Source of the DNA: Isoetes taiwanensis
Taxonomy: Eukaryota > Streptophyta > Lycopodiopsida > Isoetales > Isoetaceae
DNA: 64,000 nucleotides
NCBI GenBank assembly: GCA_021234155.1
Contig: JAJEKV010000086.1
Coordinates: 1,118,001-1,182,000 of the forward strand
Reading direction: 5' to 3'
The notes below the pieces were generated by a model, which was given only the letters and a program-made list of their open reading frames with translations, was not told the origin of the DNA and did no database searches. Below are positions 34,005-45,300 of the stretch, in pieces; within the stretch, counting starts at the first letter, position 1, and each line of letters starts with the position of its first letter. A program made the position numbers and the translations under genes.

Positions 34005-35340
34005 GGCATGTAGAAGTTAGCTTGGTAGATGGACCTGCAGAGGTTGCCAGTAATGGGGGGTTGGTGATTTAAATGCACCTCCTGATCTCGTTGTTTGTTC
34101 CCATATGCGTATGCCTGATAAGGGGCAAATATTTCTCGGCTACAAACACATAATCCACGGCATTGGAGCTCCCTCACACCCCCCTCCCCTTATATGGCCC
34201 CCCAGATTCTCATGTTGACCAGCATAGTAGGAGGAGGAATGACCGTTGTGTGAGATGATTGCAAATGAAGAAATCAAATATGTTGCACATCTAAAGCAAC
34301 TGTCTTCCAAATCTCATAATGGGATGGCTCCCATCAGTAAATGCGTGTGACTATAAGGCTGACTGTTGGGATGAATGCCTAGACGGGATGCCTTGACAAT
34401 GTTGAACTGGAACATGAAATCTCATATAGGAGAGGAGATCATTGTCTAAATCTTGTTTCTGAGATCTTCTTGTGCCTCCTTAGGGAGAACCACCACATTA
34501 TGACAAGTGTATCTCCGCTCATGCTGCTCTTTGATCGCTCGCCCAAATTCTTAGTTGGATGAGTTGATGCATTAGTGGATCTGGGTGAGCAAGTCGACTG
34601 CTTGGAGGGATGTTGCCTATCTGAGCTAGGACCTGGTTGTCCTTGCTTTTGTGCATTAGCTGCTGGCTGGTGTACTTGGCATGCTGTGCACATTCAAGGT
34701 AGTTCAATGTGGGCAGTAGCTGCAGCATTTGAAATATACCTTGAAAAATCATATGGTTTCATCCCTCTTCATTGGACGCATCACACATCAATTGAGTTGG
34801 CTGACATGGATACCCGTAAGATACATCAGAAGTTGTTTTAAAATATGTTTGATTGACTTGATTTTTATCGTCCATAAAGAGCACATGGCCTATGGGATCT
34901 TATAGGAAAACAGACAGTAGGCCATTATTACAAGAGCACCAGTAAGCTCAATATAAAAAGAATACAATAAGCCCATTACTATATAAGACTAAAAAACCCT
35001 CTCCCCAAAGCATTTTTGCGGGGAAAAAATTGATAGTAATAAGCTTATTAATAAATATACATACAGAGTATGGAATCAGCGAGTTGGAGGGGGCCACAAA
35101 ACAAATGCAGCCATTGGACAAGGGAGAGAGCCAAGTATTGCTGGGCATATCTAAACAAAATTAGAGGAAAGAGATTTCAGCCCAGGGGTTTCACATAGTG
35201 TAGGCCATATATAACATGTGAGTGAACGATATAAGCTTGATAAATAGTGCCAAAAATGAGAACATTACACAAAAGTATTCAGATTGCACATGAAAAAGTG
35301 AGACTTTTTATTCTAGAATGTTGAATGAAGCACACAGTTT
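34005..35340. other. Gene-poor interval
   Basis: There is no supported gene, RNA or repeat. Open frames at 34439-34841 on both strands have no recognisable domains. The stretch around 34180-34200 is C-rich. Confidence 0.45.
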
Positions 35341-35343
35341 CCT

Positions 35344-35637
35344 TTGCAATTTACAAGAAATTGGATGCACAGAGAAAGCGAGATGCCAGATTACAAAATA
35401 AGACGAAAAAAAGCAGCGGTTGAACGGGAAGATCTGAGCATGAGGCACAGGCAAGAAATAGCCAAGCTTATAGTTGATTACTTCAACAAGCTTACCAAGA
35501 AGCATTCACCCGAAATCAAGGCCGATGTGATGAAGAGGGTAGTTCATCACCACGAAATGGAAATCTTAGAACCTGGAATTGTGCCAAATCCAAAGGAGTG
35601 CAAGGCAGAGGGGATGCTGCTCAACAACTTGAAATAG
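35344..35637 (+). CDS. Hypothetical small protein or exon, charged
   Basis: A 97-codon frame is rich in Lys, Arg, Glu and His (MPDYKIRRKKAAVEREDL, then KHSPEIKADVMKRVVHHHE). The composition looks coding and helical, and it lies about 0.7 kb upstream of the Cys-rich exon at 36255 on the same strand, so it could be an upstream exon of that gene. I do not recognise it, and no clear splice donor was identified. Confidence 0.3.
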   Translation: MQFTRNWMHRESEMPDYKIRRKKAAVEREDLSMRHRQEIAKLIVDYFNKLTKKHSPEIKADVMKRVVHHHEMEILEPGIVPNPKECKAEGMLLNNLK

Positions 35638-35736
35638 ACAATGGTAGCCACAAAGAGGCAAAGAACCATGATATTTGGAGAGCCAGAACCTCGACATTGG
35701 TGATGGCTTCATCCACAAAATCGAGATGCAATTCTA

Positions 35737-36444
35737 CTATGGCAGGGCTGTTAGGTACATTTTGATTTCATGTCTGTGCTTCTTTATGCTTTTAAGTGCT
35801 TGTATTTGCTGAGTGCTACTGGCTGGGAGAAGTTCATGGAATAATGTGCAATATTTCTTATGATAGGTTCCAAAAGGACAACAATTGCAACCCGCTGCAT
35901 TAAGAAAATCGAAAGCCGTCCTTGGATATGGTCCGTGGTCTAGCTTCCAAAGGAGGTTGAGGTATGATTCTCTCACCCCTACTTGCAAGCAAAGCATTAT
36001 AGAATTTTGGAAATAAAATAGCAGAGTCTCTCCTCGCAAGAAGGAGATTGTGAATACTGTTGGAGACTCGAGCTTCCAAATTTCATATCCCTTGCACCTT
36101 ATGGAGGTCACACGAGTATAAGTTTCCATACAAAAACTTCGTGCAATTCTTGCATAAATATTTTTAATCAAAGGGCACCATTCAACTGTAGTTTTTTCAA
36201 CAATACAAAAAGGCACACTCTGAATACCCTGTTTGCTTAAAGGCTTTCTAGAAGTTGAAGCCTCTTTATATAAAGAAAGTATTAGAAAGGGAAACCTGTT
36301 GTTGTATATACCATATGTTGGAATATGCCAGAGTAGACCTGAATGCTTTAAGGTCGGCGAAAACTGGATTTCATGGTGAAGAGTGCAAGTGTTGTTGTGA
36401 GGTTTGTGGACCTGGTAAGAAGTGTCTGGCCAGCCAACACTCAA
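35737..36444 (-). CDS. Unrecognised 235-codon open frame
   Basis: This is an unbroken minus-strand frame of 235 codons with a varied, protein-like composition, for example CKGYEIWKLESPTVFTISFL, then LLWKLDHGPYPRTAFDFLNA and CNCCPFGTYHKKYC. It overlaps the plus-strand Cys-rich exon at 36255-36650, so one of the two may be spurious. I do not recognise a family. Length in AT-rich DNA is the only argument for it being real. Confidence 0.25.
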   Translation of the reverse strand: MSVGWPDTSYQVHKPHNNTCTLHHEIQFSPTLKHSGLLWHIPTYGIYNNRFPFLILSLYKEASTSRKPLSKQGIQSVPFCIVEKTTVEWCPLIKNIYARIARSFCMETYTRVTSIRCKGYEIWKLESPTVFTISFLRGETLLFYFQNSIMLCLQVGVRESYLNLLWKLDHGPYPRTAFDFLNAAGCNCCPFGTYHKKYCTLFHELLPASSTQQIQALKSIKKHRHEIKMYLTALP

Positions 36445-38111
36445 GCAACGAGCTATGGGGGGCTGTGGTTTGCAACAAGAGCAAGGGTGAAGAATGGTAT
36501 AAACATGACTGCTTGATGCAAAAATATCAGAGCTGTGGCATAAAAAGTCGTCCTATATGTCCAAGAGAAAGAGAGGATCATGAGTTCTTGCTTGAACGGA
36601 AAACGTTCGAAAAGGTAAAACTCTCTTTATTGCATGCTGCAACGTGCTGAGACGTGCTGGCATCCACTGAATCCTACTTTTCTGCTTTCAACTTGCATTA
36701 ATCTTATGTTTTATGCTGCGGGCCTTGCTACAGATTCTAGTCGAGACAGAAGATGCTGGTGGAGTTGCAGACTGTGTTACCAAGGAAGTACCAGGTGGCA
36801 GCAGAAAGAAAAGATCCAATGCCACCAAGAAGATAAACAAACATAAGAAAGCTAAGGTAGCTGGTGGGACACATTCTGAAACTGTAGCACAAGACGAAAC
36901 CTCAATTGGCAAGGGAAAAAAGAAAGAAAGAACCAAAGCCAGTTCTTAGATTATCTTATAAGAGAACGACAGTGAAGAATTTCATTTTCTACCTGTGTTC
37001 CACATGGAAGATATTTGTGCCACATAATTATAGGGCTAGATGGCAGGCCCTGCAATTCAGACATATAGTTTAGTCAGATGGTTGTTCTAGCTATCTGCCC
37101 GACCATTCTATTTCCTGCCAAGATATCACAATGAGCTAGGGAAGGTAATAGTATGGAATTTCTTTGTGACAGCCTATGGTAAAGGAGAGCACGATGGACA
37201 AGGGGCAATTCTTAAGGGGGGCATTTACTAGCGAGCAGCTCAAGTATGATGGAGTGAGATTTAGGGGTGCTGGTGATGCTTGTGAATTCGCAACTTGTTG
37301 GAATGAAGGTACCAACAACGAGGACATCAAAAGCTATTATGCTTTCATCTGTTGTATTCTGCTGAGTAATGCTATATTGTGCCTCTAGACTGTCTGTAAA
37401 CTGCAATACTTGTTGCTGTCTCTTTGCAGGTACTTCTGGTTAATTAGAAAGGATGATGTTGATAGGACAGACTGGCTGGACTATGCCAGGGTGGAAGGGA
37501 CCAAGGAAATACACAACATCAGGACATACATGGCCAAATCGACCACAAGGGTGGCTCATAGAGGTTTAAGTTGTTTCTATGGTAACTGTTTGAAGGGAAG
37601 ATGGTCATGTTGTGTGAATAGGCACATATTGAAGAATTGGACGTATGTGATACTGAAGCCTATAAAGTCTACTGGTGAAACACTTGATGACGAAATTCAC
37701 GAGGCATTTTTTGAAGGCGATGGGGAATGGCTTAGTGGAAATATAGAGGAAGGTGACAACTTTGCAGTTGTGGCCGAGGAGGGCAATCAAGAGAATGCAG
37801 ACTTGTATGTGGTAAAGGGTGTTAAGCCGAGGCATATTCTTGACAAAATTATACATGACAATTGGGATCAGACTTTCAATGTCGATGAACATGTGTTGGC
37901 TGGTTTATACTATGCCATCCAACCCGATGGTAGTTGGGAGCTACTTCAAAACAAAGGTTATCAATACAGTCATCATGTCTCAGCAATCAAGTTTGAGATG
38001 AATCAAATTTCCCTTGAGGAGGTGATCCATCAGATGATCCTTGACAGCCTACCATTACAAAAAGTGTACAATGGTATTTTGAGGAGTCATTGGAGTTTTC
38101 AGAGTGATTAG
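36255..38111 (+). pseudogene. Transposase-like gene with SDG / GKGxxDGxGAxxK signature (decayed)
   Basis: The first part (36300-36615) is Cys-rich (CKCCCEVCGPGKKC, then EWYKHDCLMQKYQSCGI). It joins in frame, across a GT-AG intron (36616-36731), to a Lys-rich segment ending at TAG 36947. Further on, FRHIV*SDGCSS is followed in another frame by FLPRYHNELGKVIVWNFF and TAYGKGEHDGQGAILK (37100-37225). The C-terminal part (37431-38111) follows an acceptor-like TCTCTTTGCAG and has LSCFYGNCLKGRWSCCVN, a two-Cys-pair motif, then an acidic segment. This SDG...SQFK, HGKGxxDGxGGxxK, LSCFCxxC order is one I associate with transposon-like proteins of animals and lower plants; the superfamily is unresolved. 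An in-frame stop and frame changes near 37055-37100 make it a pseudogene. Confidence 0.55.
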
Positions 38112-38902
38112 AGTCTTCAGGAGTGGTGCCCAGCAACTGCCTTTGTACCTCTTGTGGAGCATTGAGGACATAATAGGCCGAGACAAGATAGTTGTTGAGA
38201 CAGTAATCCAGCACATCAGCTGTCTCCTTCTGCAACCATGCATCACTGATGTCTAGCTGTGAGATTGTTTCTTCAACTGTATGGGAAGACAAGTAATCCA
38301 ATGCTGGACACACAAACTTCTGTAAAAAATTGTCCCCTTCCTGCCCCTTGAAAGCCCTTTGTGTATGCTATCATCTACCAAGAGAATCATATCATGATAT
38401 TCAGGAAAATCATCAAGTACAATCTTCAACTTCTTGAAAAAAAGTTGTTTTCTTGTATTGATTGGATGCTCGCATGCATAGCACTGCTTTTGACCATATA
38501 CCTTTAAGAATTTGGTCTGCAATTCTGGGAACAATGCATCCACCATATCCCTTGTATTCGGAAGTAGAGAAACACTTCATATCACAATATCAAACCTCTG
38601 CATTGTCTACAAATGAGGTACTTATTTGCAGTTTCTTTTACAACATGGTTTGTATGAGGTGGAGGCAAGATTTTTTGGCTGCTTCTCCTCTGTTGTGTCT
38701 GTACTAGTACACCATTTATGTCCAGCACCATCAACTTCCGCCGGGGTTCCTCAACATTTGCACCCATTGCCGAGTTGTATTGTGATCTGCTAGATTCTGC
38801 TATAGCTTTGCTAACCGGTGATGGACTGTGCTGCGATCTACGGGATTCTGCTTTAGCTTTGCTACCCGATGATGGAAAGTGTTGAAAGCCATAGTTAGAC
38901 AC
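37987..38902 (-). pseudogene. FCP1-like (NIF/HAD) phosphatase domain, broken
   Basis: The family removes phosphate from phospho-Ser/Thr, classically on the RNA polymerase II tail. The N-terminal block has RRKLMVLDINGVLV at about 38700, the DxNG variant of the DxDx catalytic loop common in plant homologues. FDIVI*SVSLLPNTRDMVDA is next, where TGA (38577-38579) replaces the Trp of the usual WS. Then come LFPELQTKFLKVYGQKQCYA and MILLVDDSIHKG, the second Asp pair. The C-terminal part DNFLQKFVCPALDYLSS resumes in another frame near 38340. Frame changes near 38590 and 38340 plus the TGA show that it is inactive. Its 3' end overlaps the convergent plus-strand gene by about 125 bp. Confidence 0.65.
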
Positions 38903-39648
38903 AATTGTATTAGTATCTCCCTGGCCCCAATGTATTGGTGTTTCCTAGCTATCAGTAATCGTTGCAGTGGCCTTCCGTGCTTCATCCTCTCATTCATCAT
39001 TAACAACCTGCCTTGTTCTCCTACAATAGCAAGGGTGGTGCTCCAATTGCCAACTGAAATTTGTAGAGAATATACAAGGTGAAATACAACAGGAAAACAA
39101 CCTTAAACCCTAAATCGTGGATGGAACCTTTTGTATGCTAGAGGTTGTGCTGGCACTCCATTAGTGGCATTGTCTTCTTCATCAAATTCACTAAGTATAA
39201 CCATTGGCTGCCTTCTTTTTCTGCAGACAAGTGTTTACTCAAGCCTAAGTTGAATGAATTAACCAAACAAAATTTACACATTCATGGTGGAAGAACACAA
39301 GGATCAAATATATTAATTGTTTGAATAAAAACCTTTTGGCTGATGGTTTAGGGTTGCCTTGAGCAATCAAAGTTTGCCTGCCTGAAATAATAATGCAAAA
39401 TTACATTAGCCTTATTTTTTTTCCCGGGATGTCTTCATCAAGATCAACTTCTGACTCACCCTCAGTCTCTTCTTCCACAACCTTCCTGGTTCTTGACCGT
39501 GTCAACCTGGAGACCTTGAAAACGAATTTAAGAACCTAGCTTGTCGACATCTTCGCCATCGTTTTCGTTCCCTGCAACAACCATGTTAGAGGAGGCCTTT
39601 GTAGAGGCAGTTGCAAAATTTGGAATTACAACATAATTGGCAGCAGTA
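38903..39648 (-). pseudogene. Linker exons of the minus-strand gene
   Basis: Between the Cys/His-rich part and the FCP1-like part, short coding-like blocks follow acceptor-like sites on the minus strand. The clearest reads KKRRQPMVILSEFDEEDNAT after TTGTCTGCAG (about 39222 downward), a basic then acidic linker. Others include GNENDGEDVDKLGS near 39560. They suggest one multi-exon gene from 40509 to about 37990, but no full splice model can be proved by eye. Confidence 0.35.
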
Positions 39649-40509
39649 CTACTTGAATCTCCCTTGGATTCTACAGGGGTTGGTGTCTTCAGCGCTGTGC
39701 TGCCAGGTGCTGCAATATGCTACAAATTGTTGATAGCTTGCTGTCCAATGTCTACAGGATCTTCTACTGTCTGTTACCAATTCAAATTGAGACCCTGAAA
39801 ATAGGCATGTACCTTTTTTACCAGGTCTTGAATGTGGAGTTTGAACCCTTGTAGACTTGTGCTTTCCTGATCCTGGGGTCCTTTTACTTCTTGGTGTATT
39901 AATTTGTTTCCTTTTCCTGTTGCTATCGGGAGCTGTGGCTACATGCTCATTAACATCAATTGTCTCATTCCCAGCTTTGTGAGATGCTCCAGCATATAAC
40001 ACTTCCTGCTTTGTTGTTCCCTGCTTCCCCAATTCCTGCACTAACCCTGTAGGAATAGTCTCTGAACACTCGAGGCAGCATTTTTTTTCCATGAGCAAAC
40101 TGAGGCAGCTCGTATGATAATGATATCCATATTTCATCTGCAGGCTGAGGGTGTAATCATCTTGGAATGCAAGACTACATGTGGAGCATCTCTTCTCATC
40201 TCCAATTGGCAATCTGAATGGTATTGGAGTGATGCTGACCAGTTGATCATTTCTCTTGATCATTTCCCTCAGCCTGGTGACATTCTGTAAGTGCTGGTAG
40301 GCTTTTGCAAGGAAGGTCTCATTATTGGCAATCTCAGCACTTAGAGCAGCCACCTGTTGTACCGTGCTTTCATCTATTGGACCACACCCCATTTCAAGGA
40401 GGGACTTCAACATATACTCTGCCATATCTTTCTCCTTCTCCAAATTCTGAATCTTAGCAGAGGCACCTGCATTAGGATCTGAGAGGACTTGAAATGGTTG
40501 GCTCTGCAC
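39649..40509 (-). CDS. Cys/His-rich protein with coiled coil, probable N-terminal part of the FCP1-like gene
   Basis: This open frame of 286 codons starts MQSQPFQVLSD. A Glu/Lys-rich helical segment (IQNLEKEKDMAEYMLKSLLE, then a second helix to about residue 90) precedes a zinc-binding-like cluster at about residues 107-150: CSTCSLAF, then YGYHYHTSCLSLL and CCLECSE, a C-X2-C...H-X-H-X3-C...C-X2-C layout similar to a degenerate RING. A basic region (KRKQINTPRSKRTPGSGKHK) resembles a nuclear localisation signal. A donor-like GGTAACAG near 39770 after FEL suggests that the frame beyond it is intron. The RING-like call is tentative. Confidence 0.5.
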   Translation of the reverse strand: MQSQPFQVLSDPNAGASAKIQNLEKEKDMAEYMLKSLLEMGCGPIDESTVQQVAALSAEIANNETFLAKAYQHLQNVTRLREMIKRNDQLVSITPIPFRLPIGDEKRCSTCSLAFQDDYTLSLQMKYGYHYHTSCLSLLMEKKCCLECSETIPTGLVQELGKQGTTKQEVLYAGASHKAGNETIDVNEHVATAPDSNRKRKQINTPRSKRTPGSGKHKSTRVQTPHSRPGKKGTCLFSGSQFELVTDSRRSCRHWTASYQQFVAYCSTWQHSAEDTNPCRIQGRFK

Positions 40510-42150
40510 CTGCCATCATGGTTGGCTCATATTGCATGTTCAAATATGCATATGCCGCTGGCTTTCTCAACCTAACATAGTAAAGTATATTTAGCTAAAA
40601 CAGTACAGCAAGAAACACTAATAATATGAGTCTATCTCCCATCTACCAAAATTGACTGCAAATCACATCTTCTGCTTTGTAGTGTCCTAAGAGCTATGCT
40701 CCATCTTATATTAGTTTTAGTATAGACAAGACACTTGAAAGTATAAACCAGGCAACCTGTTTCGTGGGAATCACTTACAAGACTAGCTGAAGACATCGGA
40801 AAAAAAATAGACAGAATTAAAAAAAAGGGGGGGAAATAATAACAGAATGAATTTCTTAGCCTCATGCACAACCATCTGAAAGGTAGCTTTATATTACACA
40901 TATGGTTGCATGCTCATATAGATTGCGTGTGTGTGTATAGTTCTTAAAATCCACATGTAAAACTTAAGTAAAGTTTATACCTTGAATACGCGGGGGCATC
41001 CTCCCAAGTTTCAATGCTAATACTAGTGATAACAATGTTACTGCAACGATGGTAGGTCCAAGATATGTTGGAGTTTTTCGAAGATTTTTTTGGCGTTCGA
41101 AAAGCAAAAACCTTAGGTTCATATTTATATAAGAAAAAAAAATTATTTTCAGCGCAACAGCCCAACCCTGTTGCCACCTTATCTGAAAGCCTAGGCTATC
41201 CACGTGTACTAGAAATTGACATGCATACTGAACATGCCGTTCGATCGATATGGATATTGATCTAGTGAAAGCTACGATTTGAGAAAAATAAGCTAGCGAT
41301 ACCTGTTAGTGGGAACGTTGCTTCCTCTCTTGCTTTGAAGCCTCGAAGTCCATCTGCTTGCTTGCCTTGTTTCATCTAGTTCTTGTTGCTAGTGTTCGGT
41401 TGCTTCTCACCCTAACTTACTGCCTTTGCCTTTGCTTCTTTTGCAGCGTCCAATCCTTCCTCCCTTCCTTGGTTTAACCTTTTCTAATTTTCCTTCCATC
41501 GTTTTTGTGGATTTTCTCCTGTTTGACATTTGTTGTTCTATTTCGTTTGGAAGGCAGCTGCATATGGCATCAACAATTGGTTATAGTTGCCTTGTTGTTC
41601 ATTTTTGTTTATTTTTTGGGGCCTATTTTACTAGCTCTCAGGCTCATTCTTGAACCAGAGGTCCTTGCTTCTGTGGCTTCATGACTTTAAGAAGCATCAA
41701 ATCTGTTTCTGTTTAGGCTGTGCCTCTATCAATTCTTAAAGGCACCAGATATATTTTTTAGTGTGAGAGGTTATTTTCCTTATTATGGGCCCTAATTCGT
41801 TTTCTGGCTGTGTCAAGTTAGTCCTAGCATCAGGGCTCTTTGTTCTGTAGCTTCAAGGGCACCAAAGTCTGGTTGCTTCCAGAACAACTCTTTGGAGGCA
41901 GCAAAGTCTCATCTGGATACCGCGGTTTGCACACGAAATTAATCTGTGAGAGGGATTTTCTTTGAGATTAGGTTATTTCATCAGAAGTTGCATGTGCACT
42001 CTTCTCACTGGTTAGGCAAAAAATAGTTGCCTCTGTACTCTTCCCACTGGACGTGCATCATCCCCCAACAAATTGGGGTGTTCAGATTGTTCCTGAGAAG
42101 AGTGCCTATGTGATTGATTGATTTGTAAAGTATTTGAAAACTCTGGACTC
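40510..42150. other. Non-coding interval, C/T-rich near 41320-41480
   Basis: There is no supported gene. The stretch at 41320-41480 is pyrimidine-rich and contains CCTTTGCTTCTTTTGCAG (41432-41449), a good splice acceptor. It could belong to the 5' untranslated exons of a downstream plus-strand gene, but nothing links it to one. GCGCAACAGCC at 41150 recurs at 44778. Confidence 0.4.
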
Positions 42151-42195
42151 GGGCATTCATCTATTGATTCATATGGTGGATCGTATTGCATATGT

Positions 42196-42290
42196 TCGTT
42201 CTTTGAAGGAAGAAGTTATTCAATCCCAAACCAGGCTATGTTCATTCTTTGAAGGAAGAAGTTATTTAAACCCAAACCAGACTGCCATAA
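42196..42290. repeat. Short tandem duplication (~50 bp unit)
   Basis: TTC(G/A)TTCTTTGAAGGAAGAAGTTATT occurs twice (about 42198 and 42241), each followed by (C/A)AA(T/C)CCCAAACCAG. The copies differ at a few positions. Confidence 0.85.
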
Positions 42291-42695
42291 CGAGAGATAA
42301 CGTGAGCATGAATATTGATGGTGTCTTATACGTGAAGTAAGGTTTATTATACTATCCTTTCCTTTATTTTGCTTTTCAAGTTGCCATAGTAGGAGCCAAA
42401 TGCTAATGGGTCCTAAAATGGTTGTTCTCCCTTCTTTAAAAAAGAGGTTTTCCATATAAGCACTCTCTAAATATTAATGAATGGTTGACATTTATGCAAC
42501 TGAGTATTAGTGTCTTACACATTTTCCAAGCTGCTATTACTTTAGCTCTACTTAATCCCTTTCCTTTCACAGGTGGTTGATCCGATGAAGGCATTATATA
42601 GTGTTGAATGTTCTATTTACGCAGTTGATACAACTTGCCCAAACCACAATGAGAAGTAAACTAGGAAAAACCACTTTGGATAAGACATTTGCAGA

Positions 42696-42727
42696 GAAGG
42701 AAGGAAGGAAGGAAGGAAGGAAGGAAG
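42696..42727. repeat. (GGAA)8 microsatellite
   Basis: Eight tandem GGAA units. The open frame across them, rich in Glu, Gly, Arg and Lys, is an artefact of the repeat. Confidence 0.95.
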
Positions 42728-42879
42728 TATATTTTAACGAGAGAAGAGAGGGATACATCAAACGAGAATGTTGTGGTATGATTGCATGTCCAACTATAGA
42801 ACTTCGGCTTGAGATCAGGAGTGTTACTTATTTTTCGTATTTAGTAGGCTTGCCTAACCCCATACAACAATTATGAAAT

Positions 42880-44840
42880 TCTAGCCTATACAGGTATGGC
42901 GCCATGTTATATTTATTTGTTGTAGCTTTACCTTAACCCTAGAGCTTCTATTTTCTAATCTAACGGTCCTAAAAATCAGAAAAGCCCGGCTTCCATTAAG
43001 AAATTAGGAAGGAAATCCCGAGCGTCTTCAATGGAGCTAAGGCTATTTTTCTCCAACTCTTTCCTTCTTTCTTTCCTTTGTTGAAAGTGCTGGGATATCT
43101 TCAAGCCTCTGTCGCACATGTTATTTAGAAGCAGCAAATCCAAGCTGCAGCTTAGCGCTTCACCATGGGCGGGAGACCTCAACTTCAGCTTTGTAATGCT
43201 CACCCACCTATTGCATTTGCATTGCATTTTTCTAAGAGTCTGGAGTACTGGAAATATCGACAAAATTGTTTTAATTAATTTTATAATTAAGAGTTCTCTA
43301 CTGTTGACTACAATGAATTGATACGTATAAGGTTCCTATATTCTCTTCGTGCCTTAAGGATAAGACATTTATTTTTCCAACCCAAAAATTCCGAAGTAGC
43401 CAACATAAATCAAATATTGCGATTAACATGTGAATAGGATATCTTCTTAGGTTGTATATTGAATTTGGGATTGCAACAATTACATCATATGCTGCTATTC
43501 ATTAATCTGCATCTCCAAAGCACTTTAAAATTTCCTTTAAAAAAAAATAATCTAGGAAGAGTTGGATATTTTTGTTCTCAGCATTAAACATTTCCACGAG
43601 GTGTTTCTTACATTCACATCAAGAAATGATACTGTCTGATAACAAGTTGCCAAACCTTGAGGGCAAGTGTATTGTAAAACAATGCAATGACAAATTGTAC
43701 ATCATTTACATAAGCATTTTGATCCCCAACATACTGCACACGAGCTTTTTGACTATTTGGGAGTTTGGATTGGAGTCCATGTATAAAAAATGAAAAGACT
43801 ACAAAATATGTCTACAATTTTGATGAATTTCATGAAATACCCTTGATTTTTTATTATTTTATATGATGCCCTTGGTCAACGGATATGCTCATGTAGAAAT
43901 TCAAATATCATCAAATGTCCTCTAGTTTTTTGTATTTCAGGAAAATCCCATAATCCCATGTATCTGACTGTGCCTTTTTGGAGGGCTATTTGCATTCCCT
44001 TAAAGAAAGTAGAAAACAACATTTAAGCTGAGGAATTTGCTGCAATTGGAGTGGGGATTTGGTTCAAGAATTTGCCTCAGCAGCTTATTCATCTAAGAGT
44101 TCCATCCATTTGCTTCATGATTCTTTTTGAATTGAATGTGACTAGGCCATTTTGAATTGTTTTGTTAAATCTTAAGGTTGATCAAGAGAAAAGTCATCAG
44201 TGGCTCTCGAATTGCACATTACCATCACTATTCATGCATATATATTATATTTGACTATGTGGAAATGATTGTGATTTGCATGTATTTTGTAGTTTCAACA
44301 AAAAATAATCATAAACTTGATGAAGAGATTGTTTTTGTATTTATACCCTCGTTGGTTCTACGAGCCTCACATAAAATCCCCACCATACAAAAAGCCTATA
44401 TTATAACACCAATAACATGCAGTGCCACATACTTTTAAAATGATGCATGCCTTAGGCTGGGTTCACATGCACCTTCACGACCCTCACCATCACGTAAAAG
44501 GGCTCACCATTTTACGCCCACCATCGCCCACCATCGCCAATTTGCACTAGGCAAAACAGGCCCCCTCTCCAGCGATGGTTGCATGTGAACCAGCCCTTAT
44601 CATTTCATTTGCATATCACTTTTCATGGTTTTAATCAATCCTTTAGTATATCAATGCCTAGGCCTAGTTTAAATATACCCGTCTATCTATATTTAACTAA
44701 TAATTTGTTGTAGTATAATTCAAGCCTAAAATTGCCCAATCCTGCTCCATTGCGTGTTTTGCTAGCTTTTTTTTTAGCGCAACAGCCTCGAAGACCTTAT
44801 CCACGTGTTAAAAAATCTGAATGGTTATGGGTTAAGCGGT
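42880..44840. other. AT-rich interval without recognised genes
   Basis: Only short chance open frames are present. Around 44500-44560 there is a small cluster of CACCATCGCCCACCATCGCC, a local duplication. Nothing else is supported. Confidence 0.45.
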
Positions 44841-44842
44841 CC

Positions 44843-45300
44843 TTCAAAATTCGATGGCCGTTCTGGACCACCGTCGCCTAGGTTAGAGCAGAAAATGCTC
44901 CACAAAGGTATGGATCGACGCCTTATGATGCTCCACAAAAATAAATTTGGGTTTTGTTAGCTCTATTTATCGTAACTCTATTTCAGCCTTAATTAAGATC
45001 ATATTCAAGATCATAGTTCCCGGCATCACAGGATAATTTGAGTCGGATGTGGCTTAAGCCATTTGATCATGATCTAGAATAGACTTTTTTCAAAATTCAA
45101 TGGCCGTTTTGGACCGTCACCTAGGTTAGATCAGAAGATGCTCCACAAAGGTATGGATCGTCGTCTATGGTTAAGTCAGAAGATGCTCCACAAAGGTAAA
45201 TTAGGGTTTTTAGAGCTCTTATTTATCGTAGCTTTACCCAGCCTTAGTTAAGATCATATTCAGGATTATAGTTCCCGTCATCACAGAATAATGACGTCCT
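44843..45300. repeat. Tandem duplication, period ~246 bp
   Basis: TTCAAAATTC(G/A)ATGGCCGTT starts at about 44843 and 45089. Each copy goes on through CCTAGGTTAGA, GATGCTCCACAAA, TTTATCGTA and AAGATCATATTCA. The second copy has an extra GATGCTCCACAAAGGTA. The copies have diverged by roughly 10-15% by eye. It is non-coding. Confidence 0.85.

Noticed and set aside
35000-41300. Terminal inverted repeats that would frame the two-gene locus as a transposon
   Set aside because: I searched by eye for CACTA-like and other matching ends and found none that I could support.
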